A stretch of DNA of 57,695 bases from Bacteroidota bacterium. GTDB taxonomy: Bacteria; Bacteroidota; Bacteroidia; Chitinophagales; Chitinophagaceae. Positions within the stretch are counted from its first letter, which is position 1. Every line of letters begins with the position of its first letter. Made by a program: the position numbers and the translations under genes. The stretch covers positions 1 to 57,695 of the forward strand of contig JAKQKY010000018.1 in assembly GCA_029560415.1 (NCBI GenBank), read 5' to 3'. The notes beneath the pieces were generated by a model. The model had not been told where the DNA came from, ran no database searches, and worked only from the letters and a program-made list of their open reading frames with translations. Positions 1 through 8,377 of this stretch are shown here, piece after piece.

Positions 1-1542
1 GAAACATTTAATGGCCTTGGTAAGGATTTCATTACATCTACCCTCATCAATGAAGGTCTGGGTGGAGGATTTTCATTCAGTGTGGCCGTAGCAGCGCATA
101 CCGGGATCGGCACCTTACCCATTTTATATTTTGGAACAGATGCACAAAAGGCAAAATATATTCCCAAGCTCGCCAGCGGTGAGTGGAAAGGCGCCTATGG
201 CCTAACGGAGCCGAATAGTGGCAGTGATGCATTGGGTGCGAAATCAACCGCAGTATTATCGCCCGATGGAAAACATTATATCCTCAATGGCCAGAAATGC
301 TGGATCACCAACGGTGGATTTGCAGATGTATTTACCGTATTCGCAAAAGTAGATGGCGATAAATTTTCTACGTTCATTGTAGAGCGTGGCATGGAAGGAT
401 TTACGCAAGGTCCGGAAGAACATAAAATGGGAATCAAAGGTTCATCAACTGTACAATTATATTTCCAGGATTGTAAAGTGCCGGTAGAAAACCTGTTGGG
501 TGAAGTGGGTAAGGGACATATCATTGCATTTAACATCCTCAATATTGGCAGGCTCAAATTATGCGCCGCAGCATTGGGCGGATCTAAAATGGTTTTCACC
601 GATACGGTTCAGTATGCCAATACACGGGAACAATTCAATACCGCCATTGCCAATTTCGGCGCTATCAAACACAAACTGGCCGAAATAGCCATACGGATAT
701 GGGTAGGCGAAAGCGCCTTATACCGTACAAGCAAATGGATCAATGATAAAGAAACCGAATTGGCTGCATCCGGCAAACCATTTAATGAAGCCTTACTCGG
801 AGCAGCAGAAGAATATGCCATTGAGTGCGCCATGCTGAAAGTTGATGGAAGTGAAGTATTAGATTTCACGGTGGATGAAGGCGTACAGATCCATGGTGGA
901 AATGGCTTCAGCGATGAGTACATGGTGAGCCGTGCATATCGCGATAGCCGCATCAACCGCATTTTTGAAGGAACAAACGAAATTAACAGGCTGCTTACCG
1001 TTGATATGATGCTTAAAAGAGCAATGAAAGGAAAGCTTGACCTGATGGGTCCTGCTATGGCGGTTTCTAAAGAACTGATGAGCATTCCCGATTTCGGCAG
1101 TGAAGACGAAGGTTTATTTGCAGCTGAGAAGAAAACGATCGCTAACATGAAGAAGGCAATCCTCATGACCGCCGGAGCTGCCGTACAGAAACTCATGATG
1201 AACCTGCAAAATGAACAGGAAATACTCATGAACATTGCAGACATGGCCATACTCACCTTTCATGCAGAAAGTGCATTGTTAAGGGTGATCAAACTCTCCG
1301 ATAAATTGGGAGAGGCTGCAGTATCCCATCAAACCGATATGATGCGCTGTTACCTGAATGATGCCGTTGATAAACTGAATAAAGCCGGCAAAGAAGCATT
1401 GAACGCATTTGCCAGTGGCGATGAGCAACGCATGATGTTGCTTGGTTTAAAACGATTCACCAAAACAGCGCCTTTCAACAGCAAAGATGCCCGCAGAAGG
1501 ATCGCAGATAAACTGATCGGGGAAAATAAATATGCCTTTTAG
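1..1542 (+). CDS. acyl-CoA dehydrogenase, 5'-truncated by window edge
   Basis: FAD-dependent alpha,beta-dehydrogenation of an acyl-CoA thioester. The reading frame is open from base 1, so the N-terminus lies outside the window; 513 residues are visible. Seen: the FAD/substrate motif LTEPNSGSDA (about visible residue 67), the CWITNGG strand, and the C-terminal FEGTNEIN motif whose Glu (about visible residue 323) sits where the catalytic base of this family lies. About 190 further residues follow, matching the long (around 600 residue) acyl-CoA dehydrogenase type with a C-terminal extension, not the short 380-residue type. The substrate cannot be told from sequence. A hairpin terminator follows, so this is probably the last gene of its transcript. 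It is 30 kb from the paa genes and no link to them is visible. Confidence 0.93.
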   Translation, partial: ETFNGLGKDFITSTLINEGLGGGFSFSVAVAAHTGIGTLPILYFGTDAQKAKYIPKLASGEWKGAYGLTEPNSGSDALGAKSTAVLSPDGKHYILNGQKCWITNGGFADVFTVFAKVDGDKFSTFIVERGMEGFTQGPEEHKMGIKGSSTVQLYFQDCKVPVENLLGEVGKGHIIAFNILNIGRLKLCAAALGGSKMVFTDTVQYANTREQFNTAIANFGAIKHKLAEIAIRIWVGESALYRTSKWINDKETELAASGKPFNEALLGAAEEYAIECAMLKVDGSEVLDFTVDEGVQIHGGNGFSDEYMVSRAYRDSRINRIFEGTNEINRLLTVDMMLKRAMKGKLDLMGPAMAVSKELMSIPDFGSEDEGLFAAEKKTIANMKKAILMTAGAAVQKLMMNLQNEQEILMNIADMAILTFHAESALLRVIKLSDKLGEAAVSHQTDMMRCYLNDAVDKLNKAGKEALNAFASGDEQRMMLLGLKRFTKTAPFNSKDARRRIADKLIGENKYAF

Positions 1543-1572
1543 AGACCATTTACGCAAGGGTAATACGAGCGG

Positions 1573-1605
1573 GTGCCATTCTTTACAGGGATGGCATTCT
1601 TTTTT
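1573..1605 (+). terminator. Rho-independent terminator after acyl-CoA dehydrogenase gene
   Basis: Nine-pair stem GTGCCATTC (1573-1581) with GGATGGCAT (1589-1597), including two G-T wobbles, a 7-base loop, then a T-rich tail. It lies 31 bases after the stop codon. Confidence 0.75.
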
Positions 1606-1672
1606 GATGACGGATTACTGCTGCTGATTATTTCAACCTCTTTAATTAAATTGCTATTATAATAAATAGCAC

Positions 1673-2848
1673 ATGAAACAAATTGCTCTCCTTGTTTTAA
1701 TTGTCCTGTCTACAGGATCAACCTTTTCGCAAAACACTCCATCAAAAAAGCCCCGGGCCCGCGACCTGGGTATTGGCTTTGATGGAAAACCAGGGTTGTA
1801 CAATGCCATTACGGATGTGAAAGGTGTGTTGGTTGGATATAAAACGATCATCAAAGAAGCCAATATCACTTCTACAGGAAAAGGCCCGGTGCGAACAGGC
1901 GTTACCGTTATCATGCCCAGGAATAAATCAAACGACCCGGTTCCGGCTGCGTGGTTCAGCCTGAATGGCGACGGAGAAATGACGGGACTTGCATCTATAG
2001 AAGATTATGGTTTTAATTATGGCCCAATCGGCATCACCAATACCAACAGCGTTGGAGTAGTACACGACGCCATCGGTGAATGGAATATCAAGCATTTTGC
2101 AACCGGCGAAATGATCGACTTTTCATTTGGATTACCTGTAGTAGGAGAAACCTGGGATGGTATGTTGAATGATATACAAGGTTTGCATGTGAACAAGGAA
2201 GATGTTTTCAGTGCATTGGACAGCGCCTCTTCAGGCCCTGTACAGGAAGGCAATGTTGGTGGAGGAACCGGCATGGCACTGTATGGTTTTAAAGGAGGCA
2301 ATGGTACATCCTCAAGAATCATAAAGATCGATTCTGCTATTTATACCTTGGGTGTATTTGTGCAGGCAAATTTTGGTGGTAGAAACGATCTGCTCATTTC
2401 AGGCATCCCGGTAGGCCGCGAAATCCAGGGATTCAAACCCATACTAAATGATCCGAAAAGAAAAGACGGGTCGGTGATCATCATCATAGCAACCGATGCA
2501 CCCTTGCTCCCGTCACAATTAAAACTCGTTGCCAGGAGAGCCGCCATGGGCATTGCCCGTACAGGAAGTTTTGCTCACAACGGATCGGGAGATATTTTCT
2601 TTGCTTTCAGCACAGCCACTCCAATAAATAATGTAAAAGGAACCCATCAGCAATGGAATGTACTTTCAAAAGATGCATTGGATGCAGTGTTCAAGGCAAC
2701 CGTGGAGGCAACAGAAGAATCGGTCATTAATGCATTGGTGGGGGCAGAAACGATGACCGGGTTAAATGGAAATACATTCTATGCTATTCCGCACGACCAA
2801 GTAAAGGCCATCCTCAGGAAATATAACAGGCTTGTTGAGCCAAAATAA
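1673..2848 (+). CDS. secreted DmpA/BapA-type P1 aminopeptidase (Ntn-like hydrolase)
   Basis: Predicted exported aminopeptidase/beta-peptidase of the S58 (DmpA) family, which self-cleaves into alpha and beta chains. An N-terminal signal peptide (about residues 1-19, ending TFSQ) precedes the domain. Family motifs visible: GVTVIMPR, the GGGTGM stretch, and KDGSVIIIIATDAPLLP. Ser267 in DGS is the likely autoprocessing nucleophile: it leaves a 125-residue C-terminal chain, which agrees with my memory of the DmpA beta subunit length. The HNGSGDI motif near residue 300 would supply further active-site groups. Natural substrates are unknown; peptides with N-terminal D- or beta-amino acids are known for relatives. 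Flanked by a terminator upstream and a convergent lipoprotein gene 9 bases downstream, so probably a single-gene unit. Confidence 0.92.
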   Translation: MKQIALLVLIVLSTGSTFSQNTPSKKPRARDLGIGFDGKPGLYNAITDVKGVLVGYKTIIKEANITSTGKGPVRTGVTVIMPRNKSNDPVPAAWFSLNGDGEMTGLASIEDYGFNYGPIGITNTNSVGVVHDAIGEWNIKHFATGEMIDFSFGLPVVGETWDGMLNDIQGLHVNKEDVFSALDSASSGPVQEGNVGGGTGMALYGFKGGNGTSSRIIKIDSAIYTLGVFVQANFGGRNDLLISGIPVGREIQGFKPILNDPKRKDGSVIIIIATDAPLLPSQLKLVARRAAMGIARTGSFAHNGSGDIFFAFSTATPINNVKGTHQQWNVLSKDALDAVFKATVEATEESVINALVGAETMTGLNGNTFYAIPHDQVKAILRKYNRLVEPK

Positions 2849-2857
2849 CGGTACCCC

Positions 2858-3328
2858 TTACCTGCAATCAATTTTTGTGTAAGGATGATTGGTTTCATAC
2901 CGTAACGATGAGGGATACTTGAAAATAACTGTATCATGCAGTTGCTCCATATCGCCATATCCTTCAGAAAGGGTATTGTTATCGATCTTAAAAATGACCT
3001 CATTAACAGAGATCGTTCCCTCTGATTGAAACCGGTACCATGCCCTGAGCGTATTTTCCCTGATAACACCCTGTAGTTCACCACGGCTATCATCTTTTTC
3101 AAATCGATTGTACGTCAAAGAACCGGTAACAATGGAATCCCGGAGAATTAAATTTAAATCCGCTGTATCCTTACCAATGATCATCCGAAAACAACCCGGA
3201 AGCAATGCATGATCTGAAACAGTAGTATCTTGTATTGTAGCTTCCATGATCTTCGTCGTCTTTTCTCCCGGTTGAGTACAGGATGATATGATCATGATCA
3301 GCAGCGAATTGAGTAAAATGTATTTCAT
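2858..3328 (-). CDS. hypothetical lipoprotein
   Basis: A 156-residue protein with a lipoprotein signal: short basic start, hydrophobic stretch and lipobox IISSC with Cys17 as the lipidation site. The rest looks like a small beta-rich domain (repeated short strands, about residues 40-145) with no catalytic motif that I recognise. It faces the aminopeptidase gene 9 bases away and is divergent from the acidic-protein gene at 3414. Function unknown. Confidence 0.75.
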   Translation of the reverse strand: MKYILLNSLLIMIISSCTQPGEKTTKIMEATIQDTTVSDHALLPGCFRMIIGKDTADLNLILRDSIVTGSLTYNRFEKDDSRGELQGVIRENTLRAWYRFQSEGTISVNEVIFKIDNNTLSEGYGDMEQLHDTVIFKYPSSLRYETNHPYTKIDCR

Positions 3329-3413
3329 TTGTATGAGGCTTTTAGCTTAGATAACGAATAAACATGCCAGCTTTTACGGCACAAGCTTTGTAACCTTACT
3401 AAAAAGAAATTGT

Positions 3414-3719
3414 ATGACTGAAGACAAAAAAAACGGGATGCCAAATCCGGAAGAAATTAGCAGCGATATTACAGCTGAAGAAAGAGCTTTACTGGATGAA
3501 AGCCTGGAAAACAGCAGCTCTGTAGACAATAATAATCTATGGAGATCGGCGTTGGATAATACAGATGACTCAGGTGAATTACTGAACGAAGAAAGTTCTG
3601 CAGATGATCTTACCGGCGAAGACCTGGATATTCCCGGATCCGAGCTGGATGATGCAAATGAAGACATCGGTGAAGAAGATGAGGAAAATAACGGCTATAG
3701 CCAGGCTGATACTGAATAA
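3414..3719 (+). CDS. small very acidic hypothetical protein
   Basis: A 101-residue, cysteine-free protein dominated by Asp, Glu, Ser and Asn, with long acidic runs in the C-terminal half and no membrane or signal segment. Composition predicts an intrinsically disordered cytoplasmic protein. A near-consensus -7 box (AAGCTTTG) lies about 24 bases before the ATG, and a strong hairpin follows the stop, supporting a real monocistronic gene in spite of the low complexity. Similar short acidic proteins are common in Chitinophagaceae as hypothetical proteins; no function is known to me. Confidence 0.7.
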   Translation: MTEDKKNGMPNPEEISSDITAEERALLDESLENSSSVDNNNLWRSALDNTDDSGELLNEESSADDLTGEDLDIPGSELDDANEDIGEEDEENNGYSQADTE

Positions 3720-3734
3720 CGACATCAAATGATA

Positions 3735-3776
3735 ACGGGAACGCATACATGAATTGCATGCGTTCCCGTATCTCTT
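3735..3776. terminator. Strong bidirectional hairpin terminator
   Basis: Perfect 12-bp stem ACGGGAACGCAT (3735-3746) with ATGCGTTCCCGT (3758-3769), 11-base loop and a following T-run. It lies between the acidic-protein gene and the convergent PfpI/DJ-1 gene and could serve both. Confidence 0.88.
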
Positions 3777-3800
3777 TTTAACTGTATTTAACCTAAAGTC

Positions 3801-4379
3801 TTATACAGAAGGGCTGGTAAAAGCGCCGGTAGTAAGGTGTACCCCTTCGGCAATTTCTTCGATCATTTTTGCATTGAATGCCTCCAGGTCTCCGGGATTA
3901 CGGCTCGTCACAAGGCCATTGTCAACAACCACTTCCTTATCTTCCCACAATACTCCAGCATTGACCAGGTCGGTTTTTATCGATGAGAAAGATGTCATTT
4001 GTCTGCCGCTCAACATACCCGTTTCAATAAGTAATTGGGGGGCATGACAGATCGCGGCCAATGGCTTGCCACTTTCTAAAAAATGTTGTGCAAACTGAAC
4101 ATAAGAAGGATGTCTTCTCATCTGGTCGGGATTGATCACGCCGCCCGGGATCATCAATGCATCATAATTTTCCGGCTTCGCATCTTTCAGCAATACATCA
4201 ACCGGCAACTCGATCGACCAGTTCCCATTGCTCCATCCCTTTACCGTTCCCTCCTTCAATGACACAATGTGAACGGTTGCACCCGCTGCTTCCAATGCTT
4301 TCTTCGGACTTGTAAGTTCAGATTCTTCAAAACCCTGGTCGGTTAAAATGGCTACCTTTTTATTTTGTAATGTTTGCAT
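3801..4379 (-). CDS. PfpI/DJ-1 family protein (class I glutamine amidotransferase-like)
   Basis: A 192-residue cytoplasmic protein of the PfpI/YhbO/DJ-1 family, whose members act as proteases, glyoxalases or deglycases. Start taken at ATG 4379 (MQTLQNKKVAIL), since the Rossmann strand begins there; an upstream in-frame start at 4424 would add 15 non-conserved residues. Seen: VAILTDQGFEESEL with the conserved Glu near residue 18, the DALMIPGG strand, and the nucleophile elbow AICHAP with Cys111-His112. Exact activity cannot be decided from sequence; a stress-related role is inferred from the family. Confidence 0.92.
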   Translation of the reverse strand: MQTLQNKKVAILTDQGFEESELTSPKKALEAAGATVHIVSLKEGTVKGWSNGNWSIELPVDVLLKDAKPENYDALMIPGGVINPDQMRRHPSYVQFAQHFLESGKPLAAICHAPQLLIETGMLSGRQMTSFSSIKTDLVNAGVLWEDKEVVVDNGLVTSRNPGDLEAFNAKMIEEIAEGVHLTTGAFTSPSV

Positions 4380-4517
4380 ATGATTTTGTATTTGTTTAAG
4401 AATAATACAAAGACCATTGTTCAAATTTCATTCCAATGAATTCAAAGAGAATATTGGCTTGAGCGTGGCGGATGTGTTGAGTTTTTTCCCCGAATTGTTT
4501 CCGTAAATCAATTTATA

Positions 4518-4525
4518 TATCTTTA
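4518..4525 (+). promoter_or_regulatory. Candidate -7 box upstream of nuclease-inhibitor-like gene
   Basis: TATCTTTA matches the Bacteroidota TAnnTTTG box at 7 of 8 positions, with TTG at 4495-4497 about 20 bases upstream. It ends only 3 bases before the ATG at 4529, so transcription would start at or just after that ATG. This matters for choosing between the 4529 and 4604 starts. Confidence 0.4.
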
Positions 4526-4528
4526 ATC

Positions 4529-5002
4529 ATGATACGTTCCATATCATTAACCTTATTCTTATTACCATTATTTAACTGCCTGCTGGCCCTAACAACAAGC
4601 TCCATGAACACCATCACAATCAGGAAATCATTGACAACGCTAACCGAAGGATTAACATACAGCAGCGAATCCGATTATCCTTTTGAAATACTGGATTGGG
4701 GTAAGTTGAAAGAGGCGGCAATCAAAGAGCATATTGCCGGGCTTCATGCCACATCTTCAGCGCCCGAGCAAGTACCGGTTGATGCTTTCTTTAAAAAATA
4801 TATTCACAACCTTGAATTAAGTGGTGACCCCGACATGAATAAGTTGGTTTTACGGTATAAAAAACTGCGTGATTTCCTGGCCGATAAATCTTTGCATATT
4901 CAACTATGGCGTTGTGGAAAGATACAAGTTGGGATCTATTTTGTCGTAAGCAGTCAGGATGGAAATCTTGTTGTATTAAAAACAACAGCCATCGAAACTT
5001 AA
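4529..5002 (+). CDS. NuiA-like nuclease A inhibitor
   Basis: Resembles NuiA, the Anabaena inhibitor of the sugar-nonspecific nuclease NucA. Shared features: the SESDYPFE loop (residues 46-53 here, SESEYPFE in NuiA), a VDAFF segment, an LRKL-like helix and a GxxxVxxYxV strand, and the C-terminal ET ending. As I recall the NucA-NuiA structure, the first Glu of that loop and the C-terminal Thr reach the nuclease metal site; here they are Glu47 and Thr157. The first 25 residues form a hydrophobic segment resembling a signal peptide. A second start at 4604 (Met26) would give a 132-residue protein, close to NuiA's 135 residues. The gene faces a NucA-family nuclease gene 62 bases away, strongly supporting the assignment. 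Confidence 0.85.
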   Translation: MIRSISLTLFLLPLFNCLLALTTSSMNTITIRKSLTTLTEGLTYSSESDYPFEILDWGKLKEAAIKEHIAGLHATSSAPEQVPVDAFFKKYIHNLELSGDPDMNKLVLRYKKLRDFLADKSLHIQLWRCGKIQVGIYFVVSSQDGNLVVLKTTAIET

Positions 5003-5064
5003 AAAATGGATAAAATAAACGCCCTGTAATGACAGAGCTTTGTATTTGTAGAAATTAAATTTAT

Positions 5065-6414
5065 TTACAGTGGTCCATTATCAGCATTTGCTTCGATTGC
5101 CGCCTGTATAGCCGGGGAAACATTCGACAGGAAATCATATCCAAGGATCGCTTCCAAATCGTCTACTGATACCCGGTAGTTCCCCCATGGTTGGCTATTA
5201 ACGGTCTGCGTGTTTGGCATACTCACCGCAATAACCCTGGTGGTTGTGGTTACCCGGTTTACATCATCTGCGCCAACCGGCAATACAACGATGAGCTTCC
5301 AGCAGTTAGCTGGAACTGCAATTTTCCCCGAAGCAATGGTACTGGTAATACCGCCATTACTGCCGGTTCCGCCTGTTCCGTATCCGCCCGACATGATGTA
5401 TAATTCATTGCCATTATCCATCAACGTTCTGCAATAGTTTTCAAGTGCCACCCAGGTAACCCTGTTTAAATTAGGCGATTGCGGCATCATGTTGGTCATT
5501 ACAAAAGTAGCCGCATTGTCAGTTGTATTCAGATCACGGTCTTCCGAAGGGCACATATGCCCACGATCAAATCCAGTATTGGAATAACTTGAAGTTGCCG
5601 CTTTGTAGAATCCTGTCGGGAGTGTATTGTCAACAGCGAAACAATCGCAACGTGGAGCAAGACCTTTCCAGGCTGTGCTCAAATGCCAGCCAACCCAATT
5701 GGCCGATCCCCTTCCATTGTTATAGGATAATGCATATTGATTCTTTACCATTAAATAATTATTGGGAGAAGCTATATCAGTTACCGCAGCAGTTGGATTG
5801 CCCATAGAGATGTTATTATCCTGTGTAGGCCCGCCGATATTTTCCTGGATATCGATGTCATCAATATTAATTCTTCCGCCATCTTTTTTTCTAACCTGGA
5901 AACGAACGGGGCCGGTAAAATTGGTGAAGAAGGTAGCCTTGGTTAACGTAAAACTTGTAACAGCAATCGTGTTGCCAACCTGTGTCCAACTGGCACCTCC
6001 ATTTATAGAAGCCCAGAGCTCAACGTTACCATTGGCTTCGCGGTTATAACGGCCGTGAAAAAAACTGATGGAAGAAGCTCCATTAGGCACATCAAAATTC
6101 ATCGTTAACATACCACTATTTTGCATACGGGCCGATTTTGCACCAGTCTTTCTATCACCTGTTGCATCGCCGATCCGGGCATCATTGAAATTCCAGGAGC
6201 CAGATGATAAAACGACATTGCCGGTTGTGTAAGATGTTTTTATGCCCGATTCGAACCCTTCAGGGAAATTTGAAGCTGATCGGTTTGCGATGTTTGCAGA
6301 AGTTGATTGCCGATCCTTTTGCATGCTTTCGGGTTCGTATGCAGTTTCTTTCCGACAGGAAATGACCAATAACGACAAAGCAATGAATGCAAGAAATTTT
6401 GATGTTGATCTCAT
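5065..6414 (-). CDS. secreted DNA/RNA non-specific endonuclease lipoprotein (NucA family)
   Basis: Metal-dependent, sugar-nonspecific endonuclease of the beta-beta-alpha-Me fold, predicted to be outside the cytoplasm. Residues 1-20 are a lipoprotein signal (lipobox VISC, Cys20). Residues about 50-190 form a beta-sandwich-like accessory domain of the type seen in Bacteroidota secreted proteins, possibly for binding. The nuclease domain covers about 205-440: DRGH at 283-286 gives the general base His286, and NxxxW...E at Asn317-Trp321-Glu325 provides the metal ligands. It probably degrades extracellular nucleic acid for nutrition. It converges on a NuiA-like inhibitor gene. The accessory domain makes it much longer than Anabaena NucA. 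Confidence 0.94.
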   Translation of the reverse strand: MRSTSKFLAFIALSLLVISCRKETAYEPESMQKDRQSTSANIANRSASNFPEGFESGIKTSYTTGNVVLSSGSWNFNDARIGDATGDRKTGAKSARMQNSGMLTMNFDVPNGASSISFFHGRYNREANGNVELWASINGGASWTQVGNTIAVTSFTLTKATFFTNFTGPVRFQVRKKDGGRINIDDIDIQENIGGPTQDNNISMGNPTAAVTDIASPNNYLMVKNQYALSYNNGRGSANWVGWHLSTAWKGLAPRCDCFAVDNTLPTGFYKAATSSYSNTGFDRGHMCPSEDRDLNTTDNAATFVMTNMMPQSPNLNRVTWVALENYCRTLMDNGNELYIMSGGYGTGGTGSNGGITSTIASGKIAVPANCWKLIVVLPVGADDVNRVTTTTRVIAVSMPNTQTVNSQPWGNYRVSVDDLEAILGYDFLSNVSPAIQAAIEANADNGPL

Positions 6415-6570
6415 AGCTGGTTTTATTGCGGATACTGGATAACGTTAAAACTAATTATTTTGTATTTATTTATAAACTAAATGGCATAAAAACCGGGAAA
6501 GTTGATGCAGATTACAACACAATACCAGGTAGTATCCTTTGATGCGATAAAGCCGGTGCCATTTTTATAA

Positions 6571-6578
6571 TACTTTTG
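6571..6578 (+). promoter_or_regulatory. -7 promoter box of amidase gene
   Basis: TACTTTTG is an exact TAnnTTTG match ending 4 bases before the ATG at 6583, which predicts a leaderless or nearly leaderless transcript. No convincing TTG at the expected -33 spacing. Confidence 0.5.
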
Positions 6579-6582
6579 CCTT

Positions 6583-8352
6583 ATGAATGTTAAAGCGATC
6601 CTGATCCTTTGTTGTATAACCCTGGCTTTGTTTGGAAGAACACTGGCGCAGCCTGCTGCAAAACCATTTATTAAATTAACCGAACCATCTAAGGAAAATA
6701 ATAATGTATCCGCTGCGAGGCAATTCATTATAGGCAGCGTAACCAAAAACAGCTCGCTTATGATCAATGCGCAGCGGGTTAAAGTTTATTCAACCGGAGC
6801 ATTTGCCTGGGAGTTAAATCTTTCTGAAGGTGATACAGCCTTCACGATCGTTGCCATTTCGCCCGAAGGAAAATCCATTTCAAAAAGAATTCATTACAAC
6901 CTTCGTTTTCCTAAACCTGCCGAACCTGTAAAGGATTTTGGAATAGAAAGTATACAAACATTTCCCGAAGGCAACCTGGTCCTGATGCCCGGCGATGCCA
7001 TCCAGTTTAAAGTAAAAGCATTTCCGGGGGCCAATATGAGTACTCTTAATGGAACTGTGTTATATGAATTACCGGTAACCCAAACCAACGGGATGACAGG
7101 AATTTACCAGGGAACTTATGTGGTGCAATCTTCGGATAGTTTTTTTGCCAGCAGGTTCCAGGTTACATTAAAAAGTGCCGATGGACAGGAGATCAGTAAA
7201 GCAACCCGTGATAGTTTTTCGGTGATGTCATCCCTGGCATCTGATGTTGCCATTACAAAAGGAAGGCTTGCTCACCTTGAATACGGCCTCGGTGACGACA
7301 GGCTGGGTGGCGCCAAGATCGGTTATCTTGATAGCCTGATCCCGCTAAAGATCATTGGCAAAGTGGGAAGTCATTATAAAATCAGGCTGGCCAAAAGCCG
7401 GACAGCTTATATTCCCGATGAGCATGTAACGTTGATGGCTAAAGGCAGTTTTGAACCGTCATCGCTCACGGGCAAATGGAATGTATATGGTGATTCGGTT
7501 TACGACTATGTAAACGTGAATTTATTTTCAAGGTTGCCTTACCAGTCTTTCCAGTTAAACGATCCGTCCAGGATCGTTGTAGATGTTTTTGGCGCCACCA
7601 ACAATACCAACTGGATCACGCAAATGGAATCGGTGAAGGAAATTGAACGGGTGTGGTATGAGCAGGTTGCCGATGATATTTTCAGGATCAACATACAGCT
7701 TAAGCACCGGCAACACTGGGGCCACCAGGTATCCTACCGGGGCAATACACTCGTGATAAAAATAAAACAGCAGCCTAAAAACCTCTCCATTAATAAAATG
7801 GTAATCGCCCTGGATGCCGGGCATGGCGGTACCAATACCGGCGCAGGCAGTCCTACCGGCGTGCTTGAAAAAACCCTAACCCTTGCCGTTACCCTGAAAT
7901 TACAAAAGTTACTCGAAGCCCAGGGAGCTACTGTGATCATGACCCGCAATAAGGAAACATTTTTTGATAACAAGGAACGCATTTTATTTTACCGTGATAG
8001 CCTGCCCGACCTGCTGCTGAGCATTCATTTAAATTCATCTGCCGATCCCATTCGTGTAGGTGGTACGAGTACGTTTTACCGTTATATCGGTTTTCGTCCG
8101 TTGAGTCACGCTATTTATAAACGCATGCTCGAACTTGGCTTAAGCGAATACGGCAACAACAGTTCTTTTAATTTTATGCTGAATAGCCCGATCGAATATC
8201 CCAATGCATTGGTTGAAGCGTTGTTTTTAAGCAACCCGGAAGAGGAAGAAAAAATACTCAACGAAACTTTTCAGCAACAAATGGCCGAAAAGATTGCTCA
8301 GGGCATTAAAGATTTCCTGGAAGGCTGTGAGGAAGTCCAGGGGAATAAATAG
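6583..8352 (+). CDS. N-acetylmuramoyl-L-alanine amidase (Amidase_3) with signal peptide
   Basis: Zinc amidase that cleaves the bond between MurNAc and L-Ala in peptidoglycan, acting in the periplasm. Domains: signal peptide (1-22), beta-rich region (about 30-225), SH3-like segment (about 240-290), AMIN-like segment (about 295-395, FQLNDPSRIVVDVFG) that may target septal wall, then the catalytic domain from about 405. Metal and catalytic residues are all present: His414 (DAGHGG), Glu429 (GVLEKT), His482 (SIHLN) and Glu545 (VEALFLSN). The N-terminal part is larger than in enterobacterial AmiC, as is common in Bacteroidota. Likely role in cell separation and wall remodelling. It converges with the transporter gene 25 bases downstream. 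Confidence 0.93.
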   Translation: MNVKAILILCCITLALFGRTLAQPAAKPFIKLTEPSKENNNVSAARQFIIGSVTKNSSLMINAQRVKVYSTGAFAWELNLSEGDTAFTIVAISPEGKSISKRIHYNLRFPKPAEPVKDFGIESIQTFPEGNLVLMPGDAIQFKVKAFPGANMSTLNGTVLYELPVTQTNGMTGIYQGTYVVQSSDSFFASRFQVTLKSADGQEISKATRDSFSVMSSLASDVAITKGRLAHLEYGLGDDRLGGAKIGYLDSLIPLKIIGKVGSHYKIRLAKSRTAYIPDEHVTLMAKGSFEPSSLTGKWNVYGDSVYDYVNVNLFSRLPYQSFQLNDPSRIVVDVFGATNNTNWITQMESVKEIERVWYEQVADDIFRINIQLKHRQHWGHQVSYRGNTLVIKIKQQPKNLSINKMVIALDAGHGGTNTGAGSPTGVLEKTLTLAVTLKLQKLLEAQGATVIMTRNKETFFDNKERILFYRDSLPDLLLSIHLNSSADPIRVGGTSTFYRYIGFRPLSHAIYKRMLELGLSEYGNNSSFNFMLNSPIEYPNALVEALFLSNPEEEEKILNETFQQQMAEKIAQGIKDFLEGCEEVQGNK

Positions 8353-8377
8353 CAGTTTCGCATAAACGCATTCTTCA

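Noticed and set aside
609..1256. 215-residue minus-strand reading frame inside the acyl-CoA dehydrogenase gene
   Set aside because: It is wholly contained in the conserved dehydrogenase and has no recognisable domain; a shadow frame.
5026..5046. Hairpin after the NuiA-like gene (CTGT/ACAG region)
   Set aside because: Only four contiguous pairs plus two after a mismatch, and a poor T-run; not strong enough to call a terminator.
4529..6414. Toxin-antitoxin operon interpretation of the nuclease and inhibitor genes
   Set aside because: The genes converge and the nuclease has an export signal, so this fits the NucA/NuiA type of secreted nuclease and inhibitor better than an intracellular toxin-antitoxin pair.
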